A stretch of 18,751 nt of DNA from DATBLZ01 sp036555065 (lineage in GTDB: Bacteria > Pseudomonadota > Gammaproteobacteria > Steroidobacterales > Rariloculaceae): contig DATBLZ010000029.1 in the NCBI GenBank assembly GCA_036555065.1, positions 1 through 18,751 of the forward strand, read 5' to 3'. Positions 1-6,225 of the stretch are shown here, one piece after another (position 1 is the first letter of the stretch; each line of letters opens with the position of its first letter). A program made the position numbers and the translations under genes. Under the pieces are notes generated by a model. That model made no database searches. It saw only the letters and a list, made by a program, of their open reading frames with translations, and was not told where the DNA came from.

Positions 1-773
1 TCGCCAATCATCTCGGCGACATCGGCGCGATCTGCAACGACGTCGGCTTCTCGTTCGCGCAGTATCAGCTCACGCGCCTCAAAGAGGAATGGGTGCGCGC
101 GAGCTACGCGGCGTTCGGCCACCGCTTCATGATGGATCGCGTCGTCGCGGGCGGCGTTGCCGCGGATCTCGACGCCGGCGCCGGCCGCGCGATGGCGGAG
201 CACGCCGCGCAGCTCGCCGCCGAGGTTGCGTCTATCATCGAGCGCATCGAAGCGTCGGAGTCGCTCGAAGACCGGCTCATGACGACAGGCCGGCTGACAC
301 CCGAGCAGGCGGCGGCCCTCGGGGCCGTCGGCTACGTGGGCCGCGCATCGGGCCAGGCCTTCGACGTCCGCCGCGATGCGCCGTACGCACCCTACGATTC
401 GCTCGCGGTCAACGTGCCGAGCTACCGCGCGGGCGACGTCGCCGCACGCGCCAAGGTGCGCGCCGAGGAGATCCAGGTGTCGTTACGCCTGATTCGCGAG
501 CTCGCATCGGACCTGCCCGACGGCCCAATGCGCACGGACCTCGTCGCGGCCGGACGCGAGACCGAAGGCATTGGCTTCGTCGACGGCTGGCGCGGCGAGA
601 TCGTGACCTACGTCCGTCTCGACCCCGCAGCGCGCGTGACGCGCTTCTTCCCACGCGACCCGAGCTGGCTCACGTGGCCCGCACTCGAGCTGCTCGTGCA
701 GGGCAACATCGTTCCCGACTTCCCCGTCTGCAACAAATCCGTCAACGGCTCTTATTCGGGACACGATCTCTGA
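1..773 (+). CDS. HyfG/NuoD-like large subunit, C-terminal part (5' end outside window)
   Basis: The frame is open from the window edge (first whole codon at 3) to TGA 771-773; about 256 residues are visible. It begins ANHLGDIGAICNDVGFSF and continues with RLKEEW and FGHRFMMDRVV, the pattern shared by complex I NuoD and the large subunits of group 4 membrane-bound hydrogenases (HyfG/HycE). In active group 4 hydrogenases the extreme C terminus carries DPCxxCTxR, two Ni-binding cysteines. Here the protein ends SVNGSYSGHDL, so by eye those positions read Ser and Gly, and this looks like a NiFe-free 'Ehr'-type relative. The only nearby Cys (PVCNKS) is seven residues upstream. The subunit would sit in the peripheral arm of a membrane complex on the cytoplasmic side. 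The next gene overlaps by one base (TGATG), so the two are translationally coupled. The N-terminal NiFe motif lies outside the window, so loss of the metal site is half tested. Confidence 0.9.
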   Translation, partial: ANHLGDIGAICNDVGFSFAQYQLTRLKEEWVRASYAAFGHRFMMDRVVAGGVAADLDAGAGRAMAEHAAQLAAEVASIIERIEASESLEDRLMTTGRLTPEQAAALGAVGYVGRASGQAFDVRRDAPYAPYDSLAVNVPSYRAGDVAARAKVRAEEIQVSLRLIRELASDLPDGPMRTDLVAAGRETEGIGFVDGWRGEIVTYVRLDPAARVTRFFPRDPSWLTWPALELLVQGNIVPDFPVCNKSVNGSYSGHDL

Positions 774-1276
774 TGCTCAGGATGTTCGCCAAAATCGTCC
801 GCACCGGTATCGTCACCGAGGCTCCGCCCGACACTGCCGACATCGATAAGCTCGGCATCGAGGTCAAACGCGGGATCGACAGCCGCTTTGCGGGCAGCCT
901 CGCGATTCGCCAGGTGGACGCGGGCTCGTGCAACGGCTGCGAGCTCGAGATCCATGCGTTGAACAACCCTTATTACGCGATCGAGCGCTTCGGCGTGCAT
1001 TTCGTGGCCTCGCCCCGGCACGCCGACGTGCTGCTCGTCACGGGGCCGGTGTCGCGGCACATGGAAGCCGCGCTCAGGCGCACGTACGAGGCGACACCCG
1101 CGCCGAAATGGGTCATTGCGGCCGGCGATTGCGCGTGCACGGGCGGGGAATTCGGCGTCTCGTACGCAAGCTGCGGGGCCGTCGCGAACGTAATCCCCGT
1201 CGACGTCCGCATCCCGGGATGTCCGCCGTCGCCGCAGCAGCTCTTGATGGGTTTGCTCGCGCTGCTGCAGAGGTAG
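773..1276 (+). CDS. HyfI/NuoB-like [4Fe-4S] small subunit
   Basis: This 167-residue protein is the electron-transfer small subunit partner of the preceding gene. CNGCELE (near residues 53-56), GDCACTGG and IPGCPPSP carry the four cysteines expected for one proximal [4Fe-4S] cluster. SPRHADVLLVTGPVS is typical of the HyfI/HycG/NuoB family. The CxxC arrangement resembles the hydrogenase-type small subunits rather than the adjacent CC pair of true NuoB. Length is normal for HyfI. The start at 773 is chosen because ATG overlaps the upstream stop as TGATG and because family similarity begins close behind it. The frame is also open upstream, but only as an antiphase shadow of the large subunit. This is the last gene of its cluster on this strand; the next gene is convergent with seven bases between stops. 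Confidence 0.93.
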   Translation: MLRMFAKIVRTGIVTEAPPDTADIDKLGIEVKRGIDSRFAGSLAIRQVDAGSCNGCELEIHALNNPYYAIERFGVHFVASPRHADVLLVTGPVSRHMEAALRRTYEATPAPKWVIAAGDCACTGGEFGVSYASCGAVANVIPVDVRIPGCPPSPQQLLMGLLALLQR

Positions 1277-1291
1277 GCCGACACTACGGCC
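1276..1291. terminator. Small GC hairpin between two convergent genes
   Basis: GGCCG (1276-1280) and CGGCC (1287-1291) flank a six-base loop that contains the stop codon of the minus-strand gene. The stem begins at the last base of the plus-strand stop codon. It could act in both directions between the convergent genes. It has no T-tract on either side and only five base pairs, so this is a weak call. Confidence 0.25.
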
Positions 1292-2000
1292 AGGGGTGAA
1301 GCTCCGCCGCGAGCTTGGCGACGATCTCCGGCGCCCCGAGCCCGGTCATCAAAGGCGCGACTGCCAATGCCACCAAGCACACGGCACCGATCCCGATCGA
1401 CACGCAGTCGCCGACCGTCCACGGCGCCACCCACCCGCCCCAGCCGTGCTTCGGCGGTTCCGGAGCAGGCGCCGCCGCCGCGGCTTTCTGGCCCGACGAA
1501 ATCGCCGCGCGCGTGACCTGCGCGGCATCGTCGAGCGTCAAGAGCACCGCGCGCAAGCCACGTTGCCAGGCAATCATTCGTCCCGTCGCCTGAACGCCGC
1601 GTGCGCCGGCGCGCGCCGCGGCCGAGAGTCCCGCCGCGCCCATGACGTAGTCCATATACACCGCAAGCGCGAGCGCAAAGAGGATCAACGCGAGATCGAG
1701 CTTGATCTCCCACGCCACACGCCCGGCCGTATGCACGACGGACGGATGCTCGCGCCAATGTACGTACCACTCGAGCGCAGCGTGCGCGGCCACGACGACG
1801 ATTAGCCAGAACAGGCTGATCATCAAGCTCAGAATCACTGCCAAGCCGATATAGGGCGCGATGAAGAGCCACGAATCGTCATGGTTGACGACCCAGGCGT
1901 GCAAGCGGCCTAGCTTCGATGCGCGGGCGATCGGCGGTGCGGCGGCAGGAATCATCATGGCATTTGGCGCTTCGGGTGCGCGTGGGGGTCGCATCCGCAT
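1284..2000 (-). CDS. Uncharacterised multi-pass membrane protein
   Basis: I do not recognise this 238-residue protein. Its visible hydrophobic stretches are two close together near residues 43-82 (SWLFIAPYIGLAVILSLMIS, then WLIVVVAAHAALEW), one near 97-117 (LALILFALALAVYMDYV) and one near 200-222, giving about four membrane helices. An Ala/Pro-rich linker (AAAAAPAPEPPKHGWGGW) precedes the last helix. The 35-residue N terminus is Pro/Ala rich and soluble. Start choice is open: ATGs at 2000, 1994 and 1958 are in frame and none has a clear Shine-Dalgarno. TACCAT (2001-2006) ends six bases before the ATG at 1994 and might be a -10 for a leaderless message. The gene converges on the hydrogenase-like cluster, so a role with that complex is possible but unsupported. 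Confidence 0.75.
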   Translation of the reverse strand: MRMRPPRAPEAPNAMMIPAAAPPIARASKLGRLHAWVVNHDDSWLFIAPYIGLAVILSLMISLFWLIVVVAAHAALEWYVHWREHPSVVHTAGRVAWEIKLDLALILFALALAVYMDYVMGAAGLSAAARAGARGVQATGRMIAWQRGLRAVLLTLDDAAQVTRAAISSGQKAAAAAPAPEPPKHGWGGWVAPWTVGDCVSIGIGAVCLVALAVAPLMTGLGAPEIVAKLAAELHPWP

Positions 2001-2030
2001 ATGGTATCCCGATCGCGGGTAAACGCGCGC

Positions 2031-2054
2031 CCGGATACTTTTTCTAACATCCGG
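2031..2054 (-). terminator. Hairpin just after the MDR oxidoreductase gene
   Basis: CCGGAT (2031-2036) and ATCCGG (2049-2054) form a perfect six-base-pair stem around a 12-base loop, one base beyond the stop codon of the minus-strand oxidoreductase gene. The loop, read on the minus strand, is A-rich. No T-run follows the stem, so intrinsic termination is uncertain; it may instead protect the 3' end. Confidence 0.35.
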
Positions 2055-2055
2055 C

Positions 2056-3048
2056 TCACGACACCTTGATGACGACCTTGCCCATGTGGCGCGCCGACTT
2101 CAGGTACCGGTAGGCCTCAGGCACGTCAGCAAGCTCGAACACGCGGTCGATGACCGGCTTGATCTTGTGAAACGCGACGGCCTTGAGCAGTCCGACGAAC
2201 AGCGATTTGTCACCGACGAAGATGCCGCGCAGCGTCGCGCCCTTGCGCATGATCGGCCATGGATTGAGATCGCCTTCGGGTCGCGAGATGACGCCGATCA
2301 ATGCGATCTCGCCGTTCGTGCCGACTGCCTGATACGTGTGCGGCAGCGATGCGGGCGCGCCGAGCTCGACGATATGGTCCGCGCCGTCGCCGTCCGTGAG
2401 CGCGAGAACCTGCTTCTCCCAATCCGGATGCGTTTTGTAGTTGATCGTCTCGTCGGCGCCGAGCGTGCGCGCGCGCGCGAGCTTCTCATCGCTCGACGAT
2501 GTCACGATCACTCTCGCGCCGGCGGCCTTAGCGAGCTGGAGCGCGATCATCGAGACCCCGCCCGTGCCGAGCGTGAGCACGGTCTCGCCGGGACGCGTCG
2601 GTTTGCCGCCGGCGAGCGCATTCCACGCCGTCACGCCCGCGCATGGCAACGTCGCTGCTTCTTCGTACGACAAGTGCTCGGGAATCTTGAGGAGCCCGCT
2701 CGGGCTGAAGACGCGATACTCGGCGAGCATGCCGTCCAGCGGGGAACCGAGCGCGGCAGGCGGATCGCCCTGCGTGAATGTCGCAACGACGCGGTCGCCG
2801 GTTTTGAGCCCGTCGACACCGGGACCGACGGCCGCGACCTCGCCGGCACCGTCCGACACCGGAATCGTGTTGCGGGCCACGGGTCCGGAGAAGTACTTGC
2901 CGGTGACGATCGCGAGGTCGCGAAAATTCAGGCTCGCGGCACGAATGCGGACGAGCACCTCGTGGGGCCCGGGCGTAGGCTTCGGTCGTTCCGCTTGGAT
3001 GAGGCCATCGATCGACGTGCTGCCGGTGACGATTTCGACGACGCGCAT
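2056..3048 (-). CDS. Zinc-independent MDR-family NAD(P)H oxidoreductase
   Basis: This 330-residue medium-chain dehydrogenase/reductase has a GroES-like N-terminal domain (about 1-125) and a Rossmann domain with GTGGVS at 161-166, followed by QLAKAAGARVIVTSSSDEKL. NFRDLAIVTGKY (41-52) resembles the quinone-oxidoreductase branch. The catalytic-zinc Cys/His residues of alcohol dehydrogenases are not seen, nor is the four-Cys structural-zinc lobe. Expected activity is NAD(P)H-dependent reduction of a quinone, enone or similar carbonyl; the substrate is unknown. The start at 3048 is preferred over 3084 because CGGGAG lies seven bases upstream and the MRVVEI start matches the family N terminus; the extra 12 residues look like leader sequence. 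It diverges from the small gene at 3128, with about 80 bp between them for both promoters. Confidence 0.9.
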   Translation of the reverse strand: MRVVEIVTGSTSIDGLIQAERPKPTPGPHEVLVRIRAASLNFRDLAIVTGKYFSGPVARNTIPVSDGAGEVAAVGPGVDGLKTGDRVVATFTQGDPPAALGSPLDGMLAEYRVFSPSGLLKIPEHLSYEEAATLPCAGVTAWNALAGGKPTRPGETVLTLGTGGVSMIALQLAKAAGARVIVTSSSDEKLARARTLGADETINYKTHPDWEKQVLALTDGDGADHIVELGAPASLPHTYQAVGTNGEIALIGVISRPEGDLNPWPIMRKGATLRGIFVGDKSLFVGLLKAVAFHKIKPVIDRVFELADVPEAYRYLKSARHMGKVVIKVS

Positions 3049-3127
3049 GAGAGGCTCCCGGGCTTTTGCGTTAGAGTTGAGCACTACATGTTAGAGCGCC
3101 CATCATGAAACTCAAGAAGGATCGGCG

Positions 3128-3436
3128 ATGGAAAACGTATTCGTGATTCCGGCCACGATCAAGGTTGGCAAGGACATGCCGCCCTATCTGCCGCTCGCCA
3201 ACGGCAGCGTGAAGCCGATAGCCGAATGCTCGAAGGCAGAAATCGAGGAGGCCGTCGAGGAATGCCGGTTCGTCGCGCAAACGAGCCGCGAGCGCCTCGA
3301 AGCCGCATATCGCGATCACCTCAAAGACATCGAATTGCTCGCGCAAGTCTCGGCATACCTCGCGAGATACGAGCAATGGTCCGCGATCCGCGACGGCGGC
3401 GAGGTCGGCGAGCTGTTGTGGGAGGTCGAGCTCTAG
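3128..3436 (+). CDS. Small conserved-looking protein of unknown function
   Basis: I do not recognise this 102-residue soluble protein. It has a well-placed ribosome site (AAGGA about eight bases before ATG), balanced composition, and no signal peptide or membrane helix. An N-terminal strand-like part (VFVIPATIKVGKDMPPYLPL) is followed by a long charged helix (about 34-85: KAEIEEAVEECRFV, then RERLEAAYRDHLKDIELL) that could form a coiled coil. It ends acidic (LLWEVEL). The reading frame is more protein-like than the overlapping alternatives, which are Arg-rich. It stands alone between a divergent oxidoreductase and the convergent exporter, with a REP element directly after its stop. Confidence 0.7.
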   Translation: MENVFVIPATIKVGKDMPPYLPLANGSVKPIAECSKAEIEEAVEECRFVAQTSRERLEAAYRDHLKDIELLAQVSAYLARYEQWSAIRDGGEVGELLWEVEL

Positions 3437-3439
3437 CGC

Positions 3440-3464
3440 TGTGGGAGCGGCTTCAGCCGCGATT
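3440..3464 (+). repeat. REP element, copy 1
   Basis: TGTGGGAGCGGCTTCAGCCG followed by CGATT. The core GCGGC-TTCA-GCCGC folds as a hairpin, preceded by the GTGGG head typical of REP sequences mobilised by REP-associated tyrosine transposases (RAYTs). It matches copy 2 (9852-9875) base for base over 24 bases, and copy 3 (12131-12154, reverse strand) except for one loop base. It lies four bases after the small gene's stop, between converging genes, the usual REP location. Confidence 0.85.
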
Positions 3465-3481
3465 CGTAAACGTCACGAATC
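3461..3481. terminator. Hairpin spanning the exporter gene's stop codon
   Basis: GATTCGT (3461-3467) and ACGAATC (3475-3481) make a perfect seven-base stem with a seven-base loop. The exporter's stop codon (3473-3475) straddles the loop and stem. It abuts REP copy 1, so the converging genes are separated by two consecutive hairpins. No T-tract is present. Confidence 0.3.
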
Positions 3482-4432
3482 GGTAACGACACGTGTTAAC
3501 GCGAGATGGCGCCGATACTCGCGCCAGAGAATAATGAGACCCGCAATGATCACGAGCGGCGCCCCGATCCAAATAGAGAGCTGCGGAGTCTCATCGAAAA
3601 ATAGCCGCCCATAGACGACCGCGATCAGCAGGCTCGTGTATTCGAGCGGCGCGATCGTCGACGCTTCGGCGTAGCGATACGACAAAGTCATAACGAGCTG
3701 GCCGAGGACGCCGAGGAGGCCGGCGGCGCCGATGATGAGCCACTGCTCGGCCGTAGGCATAGGCCAGCCCCCGAGCGCCGTAAATGCGGCGCATACCATC
3801 GAAGTCAGCGAGAAGTAGAACGTGATCGTGATCGCGTGCTCGCCCCCGCCGCCGCTCATGCTGCGCAGAAACATCAAAGCGAGCGCGGAGAAAACCGCGC
3901 CGCCGAGCGACACGGCAACGCCGAGCGGGCTGCCGGAGCCGAAGGATAGATGCGGCCCAATCATAATGAGCACGCCGGTGAATCCGACGATCAGTGCCGT
4001 CCACCTAAACCCATGAATTCGCTCGTCGAGAAAGAGCATCGCGAGGACTGTTAGAAACATCGGCGACGTGAACGTCAGCGCCGTCAGATCCGCGAAGGGC
4101 AGTAACGTGAGCCCGAAGAACCAACAGAACATCGCGATCGTTCCGGCCAACGAGCGCGCTGCATGCGAACGCCAGTTTTTGGCTATCAGCAGGCCTAGAC
4201 CCGCCGTCGACCAAGCGATGCCGGCGAGCACGACGATGGAGATGAGCCCGCGAGCGAAGATGATCTCGCCGATCGGGATCTCGGCGCCGAGATACTTGAC
4301 GCAGGCCGCCATCGTCGAGAGCAAAACGACCGAAACGAGCTTGAGAAAGGCGCCGAAGACCGGGTGATGGTGGTGTTGGCGTTGCACTCCGGCCGTCGGC
4401 ACGTCGACATAATACGCCAACATTAGTGCCAT
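3473..4432 (-). CDS. DMT-superfamily (EamA) transporter
   Basis: This 319-residue inner-membrane protein has about ten hydrophobic segments arranged as two EamA repeats. Features include FARGLISIVVL early in repeat one, LPFADLTALTFTSPMFLTVL, and LDERIHGFRW, then in repeat two SYRYAEASTIAPLEYTSLLI, FFDETPQLSIWIGAPLVIIAGL, the usual end of the drug/metabolite exporter fold. Substrate cannot be told. The N terminus before the first helix contains four consecutive His. I chose the ATG at 4432 because GATAAT (4440-4445) ends exactly seven bases before it, which would make a leaderless mRNA; the ATG at 4441 falls inside that -10, and 4423 is a further option. It is divergent from the operon at 4501 and shares its 59-bp control region. 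Confidence 0.9.
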   Translation of the reverse strand: MALMLAYYVDVPTAGVQRQHHHHPVFGAFLKLVSVVLLSTMAACVKYLGAEIPIGEIIFARGLISIVVLAGIAWSTAGLGLLIAKNWRSHAARSLAGTIAMFCWFFGLTLLPFADLTALTFTSPMFLTVLAMLFLDERIHGFRWTALIVGFTGVLIMIGPHLSFGSGSPLGVAVSLGGAVFSALALMFLRSMSGGGGEHAITITFYFSLTSMVCAAFTALGGWPMPTAEQWLIIGAAGLLGVLGQLVMTLSYRYAEASTIAPLEYTSLLIAVVYGRLFFDETPQLSIWIGAPLVIIAGLIILWREYRRHLALTRVVTDS

Positions 4433-4439
4433 GTTCAGC

Positions 4440-4445
4440 ATTATC
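4440..4445 (-). promoter_or_regulatory. Putative -10 element for the EamA exporter
   Basis: GATAAT on the minus strand, five of six matches to TATAAT, ends seven bases before the ATG at 4432. A 17-base spacer would put the -35 at 4463-4468 (CAAGTA), a poor match that overlaps the AAGTACTT palindrome and the opposing promoter. An initiation site at or beside the ATG would leave no leader. Confidence 0.4.
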
Positions 4446-4459
4446 GCCTTTGTGTTGCA

Positions 4460-4467
4460 AAGTACTT
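4460..4467. promoter_or_regulatory. AAGTACTT palindrome, candidate operator
   Basis: A perfect eight-base palindrome sits between two divergent genes. It overlaps the TTGACA -35 box of the rightward operon by two bases and the expected -35 position of the leftward exporter. A protein bound here could control both. The obvious candidate is the winged-helix regulator encoded second in the rightward operon, by autoregulation. This is inference from position only. Confidence 0.35.
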
Positions 4468-4493
4468 GACATGGTCGTGCCTTTGGTTACTCT
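4466..4493 (+). promoter_or_regulatory. Promoter of the membrane protein-regulator-uppS-radical SAM operon
   Basis: A perfect TTGACA -35 (4466-4471), a 16-base spacer and TACTCT as -10 (4488-4493). The ATG at 4501 follows after exactly seven bases (GTGCACC), so transcription should start at or next to the first codon. There is no Shine-Dalgarno sequence before this ATG, which agrees with leaderless translation. Confidence 0.5.
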
Positions 4494-4500
4494 GTGCACC

Positions 4501-5118
4501 ATGTCCCAGCACCGAACCGATCGCAGCGGCTTGCGCGCCGAGCCGACGCCGCTTGGCACGAGCGCCGCCGAGAACCTTCGCTACATTCGCGACACGATCG
4601 AGGCTGCGCACACATTCACGACGATTCCCGGCAAAGGCTGCATTGCCATGGGCATCGCGGCGACGACGGCCGCCGCGCTCGAGATGCTGCCCGCGCTCGC
4701 GGCGTATTGGTTACCGATATGGCTGATCGCCGCCGTGGTCGCCTGCACGGTCGCGTTGTTCTTCATGGAGATAAAGGCACGCAAGCAGGGCTTGAGCTTG
4801 CGCCGCGCGGTCGCGCTCCGGTTTTACTTGACGCTTGCACCCGCGTTCGTCGCGGGCGGCATTCTAACCGTCGCGCTGCTCGATGCCGTCGGGCGGGACA
4901 CGATCGCCGGCATATGGCTTCTGCTCTATGGCGTCGGCATGGCGGCCTGCGGCCTGTTTTCGATCCCCGTCGTGCTGATCGCGGGATTCGCCTTCATGGG
5001 ACTCGGCACGGTCACGCTCGCGGCGCCGTCCGAATGGGCGCCCGCGATGCTTGCGCTCGGCTTCGGCGGCATCCACTTTGCGCTCGGCGCCATCATCCTG
5101 AGAGACCACGGTGGCTAA
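4501..5118 (+). CDS. Six-helix membrane protein paired with a winged-helix regulator
   Basis: This 205-residue protein has a soluble N terminus with the segment AAENLRYIRDTIEAAHTFT (22-40), then about six hydrophobic helices (near 44-66, 69-90, 107-128, 134-150, 153-175, 181-200) with short loops. I remember similar proteins with the ENLRYIR...F..IPG segment encoded beside winged-helix regulators in other bacteria, but no function is established. The start at 4501 is fixed by the promoter, the missing leader and the hydrophilic N terminus; an in-frame ATG at 4426 lies before the promoter. The stop overlaps the next gene by eight bases, so the two are translationally coupled. It may act as a membrane sensor or a target of the regulator, which is inference. 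Confidence 0.85.
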   Translation: MSQHRTDRSGLRAEPTPLGTSAAENLRYIRDTIEAAHTFTTIPGKGCIAMGIAATTAAALEMLPALAAYWLPIWLIAAVVACTVALFFMEIKARKQGLSLRRAVALRFYLTLAPAFVAGGILTVALLDAVGRDTIAGIWLLLYGVGMAACGLFSIPVVLIAGFAFMGLGTVTLAAPSEWAPAMLALGFGGIHFALGAIILRDHGG

Positions 5119-5500
5119 GGGATCCGCGAAGCGGGAACCGGTCGCGGTCGCGCCGCCGGCGACGCATCGATTGCATACGGTGGCGGGCTATTTCGCCGAC
5201 CCCGAGGCCGGCGATGCCGATCGCCTCATCTATGAGCGCATCCGTCTCGGCATCATGAGCGCGCTCAGCGTCAACCCGAGCATGAGCTTCGCCGAGCTCA
5301 AGGAGCTCTTGAAAACGAGTGACGGCAACTTGAGCACGCATGCACGCAAGCTCGAAGACGCCGGTTACGTCGTCTGCAAGAAGAAGTTCGCGGAGCGCGT
5401 GCCGAAAACCGAATACAGCCTCACGGCCAAGGGGAAACGCGTTTTCGCCCGCCATCTCGAGCACATGGAAGCGCTGATTCAAGCAACGCGAGGAAAGTAG
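5111..5500 (+). CDS. Winged-helix transcriptional regulator (HTH_34/MarR-like)
   Basis: This 129-residue DNA-binding protein has a helical lead-in (DRLIYERIRLGIMSAL, 37-52), then FAELKELLKTSDGNLSTHAR as the helix-turn-helix (60-79), LEDAGYV, and a wing (KKFAERVPKTEYSLTAKG, 91-108), followed by a C-terminal dimerisation-type helix. This is the winged-helix pattern of the small HTH_34 family. No ligand-binding domain is visible. Translation starts with GTG at 5111, inside the end of the upstream gene; the only other in-frame Met (IMSAL) is too far in. It likely autoregulates its operon through the palindrome at 4460-4467 (inference). The five-base gap to uppS keeps it in one transcript. Confidence 0.88.
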   Translation: MAKGSAKREPVAVAPPATHRLHTVAGYFADPEAGDADRLIYERIRLGIMSALSVNPSMSFAELKELLKTSDGNLSTHARKLEDAGYVVCKKKFAERVPKTEYSLTAKGKRVFARHLEHMEALIQATRGK

Positions 5501-5505
5501 CAGCG

Positions 5506-6225
5506 ATGCACGTAGCGATCATCATGGACGGCAACGGTCGCTGGGCGGAGCGGCGCGGTCTCAACCGTACGCTCGGCCACCAAGTCGGCGCGCGCACGGT
5601 GCGGCGTATCGTCGAAGCCGCGGCGCGGTCGGGCATCGAGGTCCTGACGCTCTATGCGTTTTCGTCCGACAACTGGTCGCGGCCGAGTACCGAGGTCGCG
5701 AGCCTCATGCGCCTCTTCAGGCGTTATCTGCAGAGCGAGGTCGCGCGCTGCGTCGAGAACGGCATTCGTCTCAATGTCATCGGTCGGCGCGACCGCCTCG
5801 ACCCCGATCTCGTGCGCATCATAGAGCAGGCAGAGCGCGTGACTGCCGAAGGCGCGCGCCTGACGCTCAGGCTCGCGGTCGACTACTCTGCGCGCGACGC
5901 GATCGTGAGCGCGGCGGCATTGACGCCCGTCGGCCACCGGTCGCGCGACGAGTTTGCGAAGAATCTCGCAGCCGTCACTCACTCATCGCCCGCGGTGTCC
6001 CTCGTCGACTTGCTGATTCGTACCGGCGGTGAACGTCGACTCAGCGATTTCTTGCTCTGGGAGTGCGCGTACGCCGAGCTCGTGTTCGTCGACCAGTACT
6101 GGCCCGACTTCGACGAGGCGGCGTTCGCCGCAGCGCTCCGCGAATTCGAGCGGCGCGAGCGCCGTTACGGCTCCGTCGCAGCGTCCCCGCCCGCGCCGCA
6201 GGTCGTGCCGCTCGTAAACCGCTGA
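5506..6225 (+). CDS. uppS: Divergent cis-prenyltransferase (UppS family)
   Basis: This 239-residue cytoplasmic enzyme of the undecaprenyl diphosphate synthase family condenses isopentenyl diphosphate onto an allylic primer to make cis-polyprenyl diphosphates. Visible are MDGNGRWA (7-14, with the catalytic Asp at 8), LTLYAFSSDNWSRP (47-60), DLLIRTGGERRLSDFLLWE (168-186) and YAEL (189-192, with the Mg-binding Glu). Oddities: LRLAVDYSARDAI replaces the usual NYGGR segment, SDF replaces SNF, and a Pro-rich tail follows residue 222. It is away from the usual cdsA-dxr-bamA surroundings of housekeeping uppS, so it is probably a second, specialised copy. AGGAAA is nine bases upstream. The stop overlaps the radical SAM gene by one base (TGATG), implying matched expression. 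The gene symbol denotes the family; product chain length is unknown. Confidence 0.88.
   Translation: MHVAIIMDGNGRWAERRGLNRTLGHQVGARTVRRIVEAAARSGIEVLTLYAFSSDNWSRPSTEVASLMRLFRRYLQSEVARCVENGIRLNVIGRRDRLDPDLVRIIEQAERVTAEGARLTLRLAVDYSARDAIVSAAALTPVGHRSRDEFAKNLAAVTHSSPAVSLVDLLIRTGGERRLSDFLLWECAYAELVFVDQYWPDFDEAAFAAALREFERRERRYGSVAASPPAPQVVPLVNR

Noticed and set aside
89..772. Long open frame upstream of and continuous with the HyfI-like gene
   Set aside because: It is an Arg-rich antiphase reading of the large subunit; the real start is ATG 773.
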